A program made the position numbers and the translations under genes. Shown in pieces: positions 33,834-43,651 of a DNA stretch of 64,000 nt (positions within the stretch are counted from its first letter, which is position 1; every line of letters starts with the position of its first letter). Below the pieces are notes generated by a model that was not told the DNA's origin, did not search any database, and was given only the letters and a program-made list of their open reading frames with translations. Source of the DNA: Pseudomonas sp. BBP2017 (GTDB lineage Bacteria > Pseudomonadota > Gammaproteobacteria > Pseudomonadales > Pseudomonadaceae). The stretch covers positions 82,605 to 146,604 of the forward strand of contig NZ_PVZN01000015.1 in the NCBI RefSeq assembly GCF_003024385.1. The letters run 5' to 3'.

Positions 33834-35252
33834 ATGAGTGGACAAAACACGCATTCAGGCGAGCTGAAACGCGGCCTGAAAAATCGCCATATCCAGTTGA
33901 TCGCCCTGGGCGGTGCAATTGGTACCGGGTTGTTTCTCGGATCGGCCGGGGTGATGAAGTCGGCGGGTCCGTCGATGATTCTCGGCTATGCGATCTGTGG
34001 CTTCATCGCCTTCATGATCATGCGCCAGCTCGGCGAGATGATCGTCGAAGAGCCGGTGGCAGGTTCCTTCAGTCACTTTGCCCACAAATACTGGGGTGGA
34101 TTCGCGGGCTTCCTGTCCGGTTGGAATTGCTGGGTCCTGTACATCCTGGTCGGTATGTCGGAGCTGACCGCCGTCGGCAAGTACGTGCACTACTGGTGGC
34201 CGGAGATCCCGACCTGGGCCTCGGCAGCAGCCTTCTTCATCCTGATCAATGCGATCAACCTGGCCAACGTCAAGGTGTTCGGAGAGACCGAGTTCTGGTT
34301 CGCGATCATCAAAGTCCTGGCCATTGTCGGCATGATTGCCCTGGGCAGCTACATGCTGGTCAGCGGTAGCGGTGGTCCGCAGGCTTCGGTGAGCAACCTG
34401 TGGGAGCACGGCGGCTTCTTCCCTAATGGGGTGAGCGGCCTGGTCATGGCACTGGCGATCATCATGTTTTCCTTCGGCGGTCTGGAAATGCTCGGTTTCA
34501 CCGCAGCAGAAGCCGATAAGCCGAAAACCGTGATCCCGAAGGCGATCAATCAGGTGATCTACCGTATCCTGATTTTCTACATCGGCGCCCTGGTGGTGTT
34601 GCTGTCGTTGACCCCATGGGACAGCCTGGTCACCAGCCTCGATGCTTCTGGTGGTACCTACGGCGCCAGCCCGTTCGTTCAGGTGTTCTCGCTGCTGGGT
34701 AGCGATGTGGCTGCGCACATCCTCAACTTCGTGGTCCTGACCGCGGCGCTGTCGGTGTACAACAGCGGAACCTACTGCAATGCCCGCATGCTCTACGGCA
34801 TGGCCGAGCAGGGCGATGCTCCAGCCAGTCTGGCGAAGATCGACAAGCGCGGTGTACCGGTGCGTTCGATCCTGGCCTCGGCTGCCGTGACCCTGGTGGC
34901 GGTGCTGCTCAACTACTTCGTGCCGCAGCATGCGCTGGAGCTGCTGATGTCGCTGGTAGTGGCTGCTCTGGTGATCAACTGGGCGATGATCAGCTACTCG
35001 CACCTGAAGTTCCGCCAGCACATGAACAAGACCGGCCAGAAGCCGTTGTTCAAGGCGCTGTGGTACCCCTACGGCAACTACATCTGCCTGGCCTTTGTGG
35101 TGCTGATCCTCGGCATCATGCTGCAGATCCCGGGGATCCAGATGTCGGTGTATGCGATTCCGGTATGGCTGGTGGTGATGTTTGCCTGCTACGGGCTCAA
35201 GGGTAATCGCCAGGCCCGTCGTATAGCTGAGGCGGGTGCGGCGGCCAAGTAA
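33834..35252 (+). CDS. aroP: Aromatic amino acid permease, AroP/PheP-type APC transporter
   Basis: 472 residues from the ATG at 33834 (MSGQNTHSGELKRGLKNRHIQLIALGGAIGTGLFLGSAGVMKSAGPS), matching the start of P. putida AroP2-type proteins; ATGs at 33816 and further upstream are possible. The amino-acid permease signature around helix 1 (GGAIGTGLFLGS) is intact, and GFTAAEADKPKTVIPKAINQVIYRI is the conserved helix 6-7 loop. Twelve transmembrane helices fit. It imports Phe, Tyr and Trp by proton symport. The phhABC/phhR genes nearby degrade Phe to Tyr and are induced by aromatic amino acids, consistent with this substrate. An intrinsic terminator follows. Confidence 0.9.
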   Translation: MSGQNTHSGELKRGLKNRHIQLIALGGAIGTGLFLGSAGVMKSAGPSMILGYAICGFIAFMIMRQLGEMIVEEPVAGSFSHFAHKYWGGFAGFLSGWNCWVLYILVGMSELTAVGKYVHYWWPEIPTWASAAAFFILINAINLANVKVFGETEFWFAIIKVLAIVGMIALGSYMLVSGSGGPQASVSNLWEHGGFFPNGVSGLVMALAIIMFSFGGLEMLGFTAAEADKPKTVIPKAINQVIYRILIFYIGALVVLLSLTPWDSLVTSLDASGGTYGASPFVQVFSLLGSDVAAHILNFVVLTAALSVYNSGTYCNARMLYGMAEQGDAPASLAKIDKRGVPVRSILASAAVTLVAVLLNYFVPQHALELLMSLVVAALVINWAMISYSHLKFRQHMNKTGQKPLFKALWYPYGNYICLAFVVLILGIMLQIPGIQMSVYAIPVWLVVMFACYGLKGNRQARRIAEAGAAAK

Positions 35253-35271
35253 GGCGTGGCGTGTGTTGAGC

Positions 35272-35303
35272 AAGCCCGGCCCTGTGCCGGGCTTTTGGTT
35301 TTT
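35272..35303 (+). terminator. Rho-independent terminator of the permease gene
   Basis: Stem AAGCCCGGC / GCCGGGCTT with a 5-nt loop (35272-35294) followed by TTGGTTTTT. Confidence 0.9.
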
Positions 35304-35338
35304 ACGGTATCCTCATGGCCTAATCAGGCCCGTGACCC

Positions 35339-35752
35339 ATGTTGATCATTTCCAATACCGTGCAGATTCCCGACCAGGAAATCGAACTGACTGCGATCCG
35401 CGCCCAAGGCGCAGGTGGACAGAACGTCAACAAGGTTTCCAGTGCCGTGCATCTGCGTTTCGACACGCAAGCCTCGTCTTTACCGGCATTCTACAAAGAG
35501 CGCTTGCTGGCCTTGCGCGACAGTCGCATTACCCGCGAGGGCGTGATCATCCTCAAGGCTCAGCAGTACCGTACCCAGGAGCAGAACCGTGCGGATGCGC
35601 TGGAGCGCTTGCGTGAGCTGATCCTGGCGGCGGTCAAAGTGGAAAAGACGCGCCGACCGACCCGGCCGACCCTGGGTTCTAAAACCCGGCGTCTGGACAC
35701 CAAGACTAAGCGTGGGGTGATCAAGGCCGGACGCGGCCGGATCGATTACTGA
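35339..35752 (+). CDS. arfB: Alternative ribosome-rescue factor ArfB (YaeJ)
   Basis: 137 residues. The RF-1-like GGQ motif is at residues 26-28 (RAQGAGGQNVNKVSSAVHLRFD), and the C-terminal ~35 residues form the basic tail (RPTRPTLGSKTRRLDTKTKRGVIKAGRGRIDY) that threads into the empty mRNA channel of stalled ribosomes. It hydrolyses peptidyl-tRNA on non-stop complexes. The stand-alone gene lies between the permease terminator and a convergent small gene. Confidence 0.95.
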   Translation: MLIISNTVQIPDQEIELTAIRAQGAGGQNVNKVSSAVHLRFDTQASSLPAFYKERLLALRDSRITREGVIILKAQQYRTQEQNRADALERLRELILAAVKVEKTRRPTRPTLGSKTRRLDTKTKRGVIKAGRGRIDY

Positions 35753-35780
35753 CGTTTTGGTCAGGCGGGCGTTCTTGACG

Positions 35781-35829
35781 GTGTGAAAACGCGTTGACGG
35801 GGTGGTCCTTGCATCAGCCGTTTTCACAC
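35781..35829. terminator. 11-bp inverted repeat between convergent genes (possible bidirectional terminator)
   Basis: GTGTGAAAACG (35781-35791) and CGTTTTCACAC (35819-35829) are perfect reverse complements separated by 27 bp, in the short gap between arfB and the convergent 42-codon gene. The stem is AT-containing with no distal T-run, so termination is one reading and an operator or stability element is another. Confidence 0.4.
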
Positions 35830-35847
35830 AGTCTGACTGTTGCGCGG

Positions 35848-35976
35848 TTATTCCTGGTCGGCGCTGGAAGTTTCGTCGCCGTCGTAGTCAGCCTGGGCTG
35901 GTTCGGCGCTGTGAGTGGCAGGTGTCTGCTCTTCTGGGTTCAGGCTTGGGAAGGGAAAGTTCGGGATTTCATGCAT
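35848..35976 (-). CDS. Small acidic protein, 42 residues
   Basis: Short gene read directly from sequence: ATG at 35976 to TAA at 35848-35850, preceded by GCGAGGA nine bases upstream. The product begins MHEIPNFPFPSLNPEEQ and ends in an acidic stretch (DYDGDETSSADQE), with no cysteine, no membrane segment and a proline-rich N-terminus. I do not recognise a function. The clean ribosome site, good codon use and compact placement between arfB and phhC argue that it is real. The ~170 bp upstream (35977-36147) contain a REP pair and nothing else visible. Confidence 0.65.
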   Translation of the reverse strand: MHEIPNFPFPSLNPEEQTPATHSAEPAQADYDGDETSSADQE

Positions 35977-36093
35977 CTCGTCGTTCCTCGCAAGTGTGTG
36001 TGGAAAGGCTGCGCAAGGCGCGCGTGGCTTATGAAAAGCTCGTGCAGGATACAGGAGTCTGGATGGCAGTATGAATTTTCCTGCTTAATGGCC

Positions 36094-36142
36094 ATCGCGG
36101 GGCAAGACCGCTCCCACTGTGGGAGCGGGCTTGCCCCGCGAT
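36094..36142. repeat. Inverted REP pair
   Basis: TCGCGGGGCAAGACCGCTCC and its reverse complement GGGAGCGGGCTTGCCCCGCG form an almost spacer-free palindrome (36095-36141) just past the phhC stop. Confidence 0.9.
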
Positions 36143-36147
36143 GTTTT

Positions 36148-37341
36148 TCAGCGACACACGTCAGCGATAGCCGCCGCCAGTGCCTCAAGCCGTGCTGCAT
36201 CAGCGCCAGCGATGTTCGCCCGGCCAGTGCCTACCATGTACACGCTATGCCGCTCACGCAGTTGCTTGACTTGCTCCGGCGACAAGCCGGTATAGGAGAA
36301 CATCCCGCGTTGCGCGGCAATGTGGGCAAAACGTTCGCTCAGGCCGTGAGGTGCCAAGGCCTCGACCAGCCCGACCCGCAGCTGGGCAATACGCTGGCGC
36401 ATGGCCTCGACTTCTTCGATCCACAGCTGCTTGAGCGCCGCATCACCGAGAATCTGAGCGACCACCGCAGCACCATGATCCGGTGGCGTCGACCACAGAT
36501 TACGCGCCAGCAACGCCAGTTGACTGCGAACATCCAGCAGCTTTTCCGCATCATGGCTGCACACCAGCAGGGCACCGGTGCGGTCACGGTAGAGGCCGAA
36601 GTTTTTCGAGCAGGAGCTGGTGATCAACAGCTCGGGCAGCTCGGTGGCAAACAGTCGTACTGCCCAGGCGTCTTCTTCCAGGCCATCGCCAAAGCCTTGG
36701 TAGGCGAAGTCGATCAATGGCAGTAGCTCGCGGCGGCGCACCACTTCCAGCACTGCGCGCCAGTCGTCTTGGGACAGGTCGAAACCGGTCGGGTTGTGGC
36801 AGCAAGCGTGCAACAGCACCACGTCGCCCTTGGGCGCCGCCTCCAGGGTGGCCAGCATCCCGCTGACGTTCAGGCGGTTGTCCGCATCGACGTAGGGATA
36901 GTGGCTGACCTTGAGATTGGCGCTGGCGAAGATGGTTTCATGAATCGGCCAGGTCGGATCGCTCAGCCAGATACCACGCCCCGGCAGGCAGTGCGCGATG
37001 AACTCCGCGGCAAGGCGCAGGGCGCCAGTGCCTCCCGGTGTCTGGGTGGCACCTGCGCGTTTGCTGGTCAGTAATGTGGAGCCGCTACCCAGCACCAGTT
37101 CACTGATCAGGCGACCGAAGTCAGCGTCGCCATGACCGCCGACGTAGCTTTTGCTCGACTGTTGATCGAGCAGGCGCTGTTCGGCGAGTTTGACGGCGGC
37201 GGGAATTGGCGTCAGGCCCTGGGCGTCTTTGAATACCCCTACGCCCAGGTCGAACTTGTCTGGATTGCTGTCGTTGGCGTAGGCCTCCATCAGCCCCAGA
37301 ATCGGATCGCCGGGGACGCGGCCAATCGCGCTGAAGTGCAT
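36148..37341 (-). CDS. phhC: Aromatic amino acid aminotransferase PhhC
   Basis: 397 residues from the ATG at 37341, which overlaps the phhB stop by one base (TAATG). The class I aminotransferase core is clear: GGTGALRLAAEFIAHCLPG, LLHACCHNPTGFDLSQDDW, LIDFAYQGFGDG and the PLP-lysine motif SSCSKNFGLYRDRTGALLV, ending in MFSYTGLSPEQVKQLRERHSVYMVGTGRANIAG. It transaminates tyrosine, phenylalanine (and aspartate) to the keto acids and completes the phenylalanine degradation unit. The operon order is phhA-phhB-phhC. Confidence 0.94.
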   Translation of the reverse strand: MHFSAIGRVPGDPILGLMEAYANDSNPDKFDLGVGVFKDAQGLTPIPAAVKLAEQRLLDQQSSKSYVGGHGDADFGRLISELVLGSGSTLLTSKRAGATQTPGGTGALRLAAEFIAHCLPGRGIWLSDPTWPIHETIFASANLKVSHYPYVDADNRLNVSGMLATLEAAPKGDVVLLHACCHNPTGFDLSQDDWRAVLEVVRRRELLPLIDFAYQGFGDGLEEDAWAVRLFATELPELLITSSCSKNFGLYRDRTGALLVCSHDAEKLLDVRSQLALLARNLWSTPPDHGAAVVAQILGDAALKQLWIEEVEAMRQRIAQLRVGLVEALAPHGLSERFAHIAAQRGMFSYTGLSPEQVKQLRERHSVYMVGTGRANIAGADAARLEALAAAIADVCR

Positions 37342-37697
37342 TACTTGCGGCCTTCGGCGGTGTTGGCAACCTCGTCGGTGCGCGCGGCCATGATGAAGTC
37401 GTTGCGGTGCAGGCCTTTGATCGAGTGGCTCCACCAGGTCACGGTGACTTTGCCCCACTCGGTCAGCAGGCCAGGGTGATGGCCTTCAGCCTCGGAGATT
37501 TCGCCGACAGCGTTGGTGAAGGCCAGGGCGTGCTTGAAATTCTTGAACAGGAAGACTTTTTCCAGCTGCATGATGCCGTCACGGACTTCGATGTTCCAAT
37601 CCGGGATCTGCTTGATCAGTACCGGCAGTTCTTCATCGCTGACCTGTGGAGCATCGGCACGGCAGGCTTCGCAGTGGGCTTGGTTCAAGGCGTTCAT
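37341..37697 (-). CDS. phhB: Pterin-4a-carbinolamine dehydratase PhhB
   Basis: 118 residues from the ATG at 37697 (MNALNQAHCEACRADAPQVSDEELPVL), the length of P. aeruginosa PhhB; the frame extends 36 bp upstream. The dehydratase motif EGHHPGLLTEWGKVTVTWWSHSIKGLHRNDFIMAARTDEV contains the catalytic His pair and H-S/T residues. It recycles the tetrahydrobiopterin-type cofactor of PhhA by dehydrating the 4a-hydroxy intermediate. 42 bp separate it from the phhA stop and one base overlaps phhC, so the three are one operon. Confidence 0.96.
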   Translation of the reverse strand: MNALNQAHCEACRADAPQVSDEELPVLIKQIPDWNIEVRDGIMQLEKVFLFKNFKHALAFTNAVGEISEAEGHHPGLLTEWGKVTVTWWSHSIKGLHRNDFIMAARTDEVANTAEGRK

Positions 37698-37739
37698 AAG
37701 GTTTTCCGCAAGTGGTTTGTTATTGGTTTGCAAAGTTGC

Positions 37740-38528
37740 TCAGGCAGCAACCTTAGGTGGAAATTTCGGTGCGTGCAGACCCATCTTCATCGCGGTGTGG
37801 ACCATGCCCATGATGTCTTCGTGGGCCAGGTCGAACAGGCGCTTGAGGTTCGGCAGGGCAAAGTACAGCGGTTGCAGGATGTCGATGCGATACGGCGTGC
37901 GCATGGCTTCCAGCGGGTCGAAGGCCTGGTGCTCGGGCTCGTCGGACAGGCTGTAGACGGTCTCTTTCGGCGAGGAAAGGATGCCGCCGCCGTAGATCTT
38001 GCGGCCCTGCGGGGTATCGACCAGGCCGAACTCGATGGTCATCCAGTACAGGCGGGCCAGGTACACGCGCTCTTCCTTGGTTGCCTGAAGGCCGAGTTTG
38101 CCGTAGGTGTGGGTGAATTCAGCGAACCAGGGGTTGGTCAGCAATGGGCAGTGGCCGAAGATCTCGTGGAAAATGTCCGGTTCTTGCAGGTAGTCGAGCT
38201 CTTCTTCGGTACGAATGAAGGTCGCGACCGGAAAGCGCTTGCTGGCCAGTAGTTCGAAAAAGGTCTGGAAAGGGATCAGCGCAGGCACGCGGGCGACTTG
38301 CCAGCCGGTGGTGGCGCCGAGCACCTTGTTGATTTCGCCCAGCTGTGGGATGCGGTCGTGCGGCAGGCCCAGTTGTTCGATGCCGTCCAGGTATTCCTGG
38401 CACGCGCGGCCCTCGATCACTTTCAGTTGGCGGGTAATCAGGGTGTTCCACACCGCGTGTTCCTGTTGCGGGTAGTCGATAAACCCTTGCGCATCGGGCT
38501 CGCGAGCCACGTATTGCGTCTGTTTCAT
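37740..38528 (-). CDS. phhA: Phenylalanine-4-hydroxylase PhhA
   Basis: 262 residues, the standard length of bacterial monomeric enzymes. The iron ligands are H121 and H126 (PDIFHEIFGHCPLL) and E166 (LYWMTIEFGLV), all present. It converts L-phenylalanine to L-tyrosine with O2 and a reduced pterin. The gene is divergent from the regulator phhR, with a 292-bp control region carrying two PhhR-like boxes. Good ribosome site AGGAGAG precedes the start. Confidence 0.97.
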   Translation of the reverse strand: MKQTQYVAREPDAQGFIDYPQQEHAVWNTLITRQLKVIEGRACQEYLDGIEQLGLPHDRIPQLGEINKVLGATTGWQVARVPALIPFQTFFELLASKRFPVATFIRTEEELDYLQEPDIFHEIFGHCPLLTNPWFAEFTHTYGKLGLQATKEERVYLARLYWMTIEFGLVDTPQGRKIYGGGILSSPKETVYSLSDEPEHQAFDPLEAMRTPYRIDILQPLYFALPNLKRLFDLAHEDIMGMVHTAMKMGLHAPKFPPKVAA

Positions 38529-38650
38529 ACTGCTCTCCTGCTAAGGGCCATTCTTGTTATGTGATCAAGCCGTTGCTTAAGAGATAGCGCGCTGCGCCGC
38601 ACTTTGCATCGGTTCGACAGCGTGTAGGGCTGGATAAACGAGGTGTTTTC

Positions 38651-38668
38651 TGTAACGATTACTTTACG
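38651..38668 (-). promoter_or_regulatory. Predicted PhhR/TyrR box at phhA
   Basis: Top strand TGTAAC-GATTAC-TTTACG; read toward phhA it is CGTAAA-N6-GTTACA, close to the consensus TGTAAA-N6-TTTACA (two mismatches). It lies about 123 bp upstream of the phhA start, a typical activator distance. Confidence 0.65.
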
Positions 38669-38723
38669 GATTTGGCAGAGGGCCGAAAAATATAGGGGGG
38701 GTGTGCCTCGGTACACGGCGTTT

Positions 38724-38741
38724 TGTCACGTAATCTTTACG
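38724..38741 (+). promoter_or_regulatory. Second predicted PhhR/TyrR box, nearer phhR
   Basis: TGTCAC-GTAATC-TTTACG, two mismatches to the consensus. It lies 80 bp before the phhR start and 196 bp from the phhA start, so it could serve phhR autoregulation or cooperate with the first box. The two are 73 bp apart (about seven helical turns). Confidence 0.55.
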
Positions 38742-38820
38742 AAAATTCTTCCGGGTTGGTAGAAAACTGCCAGCCCGCTAGCTGTCAGGGTTCGTTCCAG
38801 GCCTATTAGTAGGACACTTC

Positions 38821-40380
38821 ATGCGTATCAAAGTGCATTGCCAGAATCGCATCGGCATTCTGCGTGACATCCTCAACCTGCTGGTGGAGTACGGCATCAA
38901 CGTCGCCCGCGGCGAGGTCGGCGGCGAGCATGGCAACGCCATCTACTTGCACTGTCCCAACCTGATCAACTTGCAGTTCCAGGCCTTGCGGCCCAAGTTC
39001 GAGTCGATTGCCGGTGTGTTTGGCGTCAAACGCGTAGGTCTGATGCCGAGCGAGCGGCGACATATGGAGCTCAATGCTCTGCTGGGGGCGCTGGATTTTC
39101 CGGTGCTGTCGATCGACATGGGCGGCTCCATCGTCGCCGCGAACCGGGCGGCGGCGCAGTTGCTCGGGGTGAGGGTCGATGAAGTGCCGGGTATCCCCTT
39201 GTCGCGGTATGCCGAAGACTTCGACTTGCCGGAATTGGTGCGGGCTAACAAATCGCGGATCAATGGCTTGCGGGTCAAGGTCAAGGGCGATGTGTTCCTG
39301 GCTGACATCGCCCCACTGCAATCCGAGCACGACGACAGCGAGGCTCTGGCAGGAGCGGTGTTGACCCTGCACCGTGCAGACCGCATTGGCGAACGTATTT
39401 ATAACGTGCGCAAGCAGGAACTGCGCGGCTTTGACAGCATTTTCCAGAGCTCGCGGGTAATGGCTGCAGTGGTGCGCGAGGCTCGGCGTATGGCGCCACT
39501 GGACGCACCACTGCTGATTGAAGGGGAGACCGGCACCGGCAAGGAGTTGCTGGCCCGTGCCTGTCATCTGGCCAGTCCGCGCGGGCAAGCACCGTTGATG
39601 GCGCTCAATTGCGCTGGACTACCGGAATCGATGGCCGAGACCGAGTTGTTCGGTTATGGGCCGGGTGCATTCGAAGGCGCGCGGGCTGAAGGCAAGCTGG
39701 GTCTGCTTGAGCTGACCGCGGGTGGTACGCTGTTTCTCGATGGCGTGGGTGAGATGAGCCCGCGTTTACAGGTCAAGTTGTTGCGCTTTTTGCAGGATGG
39801 CTGCTTCCGTCGGGTTGGCAGCGACGAGGAAGTGTACCTGGATGTGCGGGTTATCTGTGCAACCCAGGTCGACCTGTCGGAGCTCTGCGCGCGCGGCGAG
39901 TTCCGTCAGGATCTTTACCATCGCCTCAATGTGCTTTCACTACATATCCCGCCGTTGCGCGAGTGCCTGGATGGTCTGCCGCCGCTGGTCGAGCACTTCC
40001 TCGATCAGGCCAGCCGCCAGATCGGTTGCCCATTGCCGCGTCTGGCTCCGGCGGCTCTGGAGCGCCTGAGTCAGTATCACTGGCCAGGTAACGTGCGTCA
40101 GTTGGAGAACGTATTGTTCCAGGCGGTATCGCTGTGTGATGGTGGGGTGGTTAAAAGCGAACATATTCGCTTGCCGGACTACGGTGCGCGGCAACCGCTG
40201 GGTGAGTTTTCCCTGGAAGGTGACTTGGGCGAGATTGTCGGGCGCTTTGAAAAGGCAGTACTGGAACAATTGATGAGTGAATTTCCGAGCAGTCGGGCGC
40301 TGGGTAAGCGTCTCGGTGTTTCACATACCACAATAGCCAACAAGTTGCGCGAACATGGTGTTGGCAAGTCGGCGGAATAA
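38821..40380 (+). CDS. phhR: PhhR, TyrR-type transcriptional regulator of aromatic amino acid catabolism
   Basis: 519 residues. Domains in order: ACT (1-~70, MRIKVHCQNRIGILRDILNLLVEYGINVARGEV), PAS (~80-145), AAA+ (203-~435) with Walker A GETGTGKE at 235-242 and the Walker B segment GGTLFLDGVGEMS, and a TyrR-type HTH at the C-terminus (ALGKRLGVSHTTIANKLREHG). The sigma-54 contact motif GAFTGA reads GAFEGA at 282-287, so sigma-54 activation may be lost. TyrR-family proteins bind aromatic amino acids in the ACT domain. It is divergent from phhABC and should control that operon, the permease and itself through the boxes found here. Confidence 0.95.
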   Translation: MRIKVHCQNRIGILRDILNLLVEYGINVARGEVGGEHGNAIYLHCPNLINLQFQALRPKFESIAGVFGVKRVGLMPSERRHMELNALLGALDFPVLSIDMGGSIVAANRAAAQLLGVRVDEVPGIPLSRYAEDFDLPELVRANKSRINGLRVKVKGDVFLADIAPLQSEHDDSEALAGAVLTLHRADRIGERIYNVRKQELRGFDSIFQSSRVMAAVVREARRMAPLDAPLLIEGETGTGKELLARACHLASPRGQAPLMALNCAGLPESMAETELFGYGPGAFEGARAEGKLGLLELTAGGTLFLDGVGEMSPRLQVKLLRFLQDGCFRRVGSDEEVYLDVRVICATQVDLSELCARGEFRQDLYHRLNVLSLHIPPLRECLDGLPPLVEHFLDQASRQIGCPLPRLAPAALERLSQYHWPGNVRQLENVLFQAVSLCDGGVVKSEHIRLPDYGARQPLGEFSLEGDLGEIVGRFEKAVLEQLMSEFPSSRALGKRLGVSHTTIANKLREHGVGKSAE

Positions 40381-40453
40381 ATCAACTGTAATTACAGAAA
40401 TGTCAGCGTGGATTAGTTGTAGTACAAGTATCCAATACCGATTGTTTGAACCG

Positions 40454-40483
40454 CGCGCCTCGGTCAGCGGCGATCGAGGCGCG
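40454..40483. terminator. Putative stem-loop terminator between phhR and the DUF2790 gene
   Basis: CGCGCCTCG (40454-40462) and CGAGGCGCG (40475-40483) pair over 9 bp with a 12-nt loop, between convergent genes. There is no T tract on either side, so strong intrinsic termination is not certain. Confidence 0.5.
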
Positions 40484-40502
40484 GCGAGCGGTAATCTTCA
40501 AG

Positions 40503-40769
40503 CTATCCGTTGGAGCAACCGTTACCCATCACATGGTATTCGAGAATATGCCGCTGGCCCTGCGAGTCCTCATACGTCATGCGCGCCGGGACCACTTCGC
40601 AGACGTTCGGGACTTCGCTCATGGAAATGACTTTGGCGATGTCCAGGTGCTGCGAGTAACTGTACTGTTCAACCGGAATCTGCTCGGCGCCACTGCTTGC
40701 AACTTCGTCGGCTATCGCCACGCTGCAAAGACTGCCAAGTGCCAATACCAGTAAAGCTTTCATTTTCAT
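40503..40769 (-). CDS. DUF2790-family small secreted protein
   Basis: 88 residues. A signal peptide (MKMKALLVLALGSLCSVAIA) precedes the DUF2790 core: QYSYSQHLDIAKVISMSEVPNVCEVVPARMTYEDSQGQRHILEYHVMGNGCSNG. The two cysteines (C57 and C85) can form a disulfide in the periplasm. Pseudomonads carry several such genes, some induced by copper or other stresses, but no function is proven. An AGGTAAA ribosome site lies directly before the ATG at 40769. The gene is convergent with phhR and divergent from acsA. Confidence 0.88.
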   Translation of the reverse strand: MKMKALLVLALGSLCSVAIADEVASSGAEQIPVEQYSYSQHLDIAKVISMSEVPNVCEVVPARMTYEDSQGQRHILEYHVMGNGCSNG

Positions 40770-41168
40770 TTTACCTGTCTAAGGTCGTAAGGGGGCACGC
40801 AGCGCTTGTGGCGCCGCGTGTACAACTAACGTTCAACTATCACAGTTATCTCTGGATTAACGGCCTTCGTGGGGGCTGTAACAAGAAGTTAATCGCGATG
40901 CCGTTGCTGGCGAGGTGAATTTTAGGGGCGAGCGCGTGCGTTAAACAGATGACGTTTTGATAAACACTGTTGGTGAAAACTGTAACAATCGCTTGCTTGA
41001 CATCCTCGGAATTTATTTTTTCTGCGCCAATGCCCGGTCTTGAGCCTGCGGTCAATTGCACGGGCGAAAAAGAGCGGGGCGTTACTACCAACGTCGAATG
41101 GCCGGCGAGGTCTGGTACAGTTACAACGAGGTCATACAAAAACAACTATTACACCGAGGTAGATAAAG
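40770..41168. other. Intergenic region before acsA
   Basis: 399 bp with no gene I can support. It is relatively AT-rich for the window and contains scattered TGTAAC motifs (40877, 40980) that do not have the spacing of a PhhR box. The acsA ribosome site ACCGAGGTAG lies immediately before the start. I could not identify a clear promoter. Confidence 0.4.
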
Positions 41169-43130
<1,962 letters not shown>

Positions 43131-43138
43131 TAAGGCTT

Positions 43139-43160
43139 CGCGGGGCTTGCCCCGCGATGA
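43139..43160. repeat. Single REP copy
   Basis: CGCGGGGCTTGCCCCGCGAT directly after the acsA stop; a short REP variant present once, before the terminator. Confidence 0.7.
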
Positions 43161-43181
43161 GGCTCGCTAAACCGCTACAAC

Positions 43182-43217
43182 AAGCCCCGACTGGTAATGC
43201 CAGCGGGGCTTTGTGCT
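43182..43217 (+). terminator. Rho-independent terminator of acsA
   Basis: AAGCCCCG (43182-43189) pairs with CGGGGCTT (43204-43211), extended by CTGG/CCAG (43191-43194 / 43200-43203), then TTGTGCTTTC. Reads as an interrupted but strong hairpin. Confidence 0.8.
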
Positions 43218-43483
43218 TTCTGTTACTCCGACATTCATCGGTAACCTTTGTGTCACCACAATTGCTCGTCAGCGGGGCAAAGGGAAACGCTTTCGCCCAA
43301 CAACAGGGCGTTCTCTGCATCGATTTCGATCTGCCGAAACGCTGAGCTTGCCGGATTAGAAGGGTTTGCCAATAATAGGCCCGCTTATTGCTTCTTTGAT
43401 TGGTTATTTGTCTTTTGCTTTTGCATATTCCGCGAAAGCTGTCAATGTCTCCGGTCCCGTGTTTCTGCGCTTCTATAACTAGT

Positions 43484-43535
43484 TGTCGCATTGAGGAAAT
43501 ATCGACTTCGGAGCTGTCGCTAAAATGCCGATCAC
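43484..43535 (+). promoter_or_regulatory. Predicted ArgR half-sites upstream of aotJ
   Basis: Two direct half-sites: TGTCGC-N8-AA at 43484-43499 and TGTCGC at 43515-43520 (its +8 position reads CG rather than AA). They are 31 bp (three helical turns) apart. P. aeruginosa ArgR recognises directly repeated TGTCGC-N8-AA half-sites. The second match is imperfect. Confidence 0.55.
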
Positions 43536-43651
43536 TCGCTCGTGGGTTGTCAGATGTTTCGTCGACCCTGCGCAGCTCGCGTTGTACCCATTCGCATATC
43601 GGGCAGTTGTTACGCGCTGCCTTGTATTGCCCTTTACCGATGGAGTTCCAG

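Noticed and set aside
33855..35273. 472-codon minus-strand frame antisense to the permease
   Set aside because: His/Gln-rich shadow product typical of antisense frames of membrane proteins.
36148..37458. Longer start of phhC at 37458
   Set aside because: It would overlap phhB and add 39 residues without family similarity; the ATG at 37341 overlaps the phhB stop by one base and matches known PhhC.
43131..43651. Possible extended aotJ start at 43400
   Set aside because: The extension would precede the signal peptide by 84 residues of unrelated sequence; the ATG at 43652 gives a clean signal peptide.
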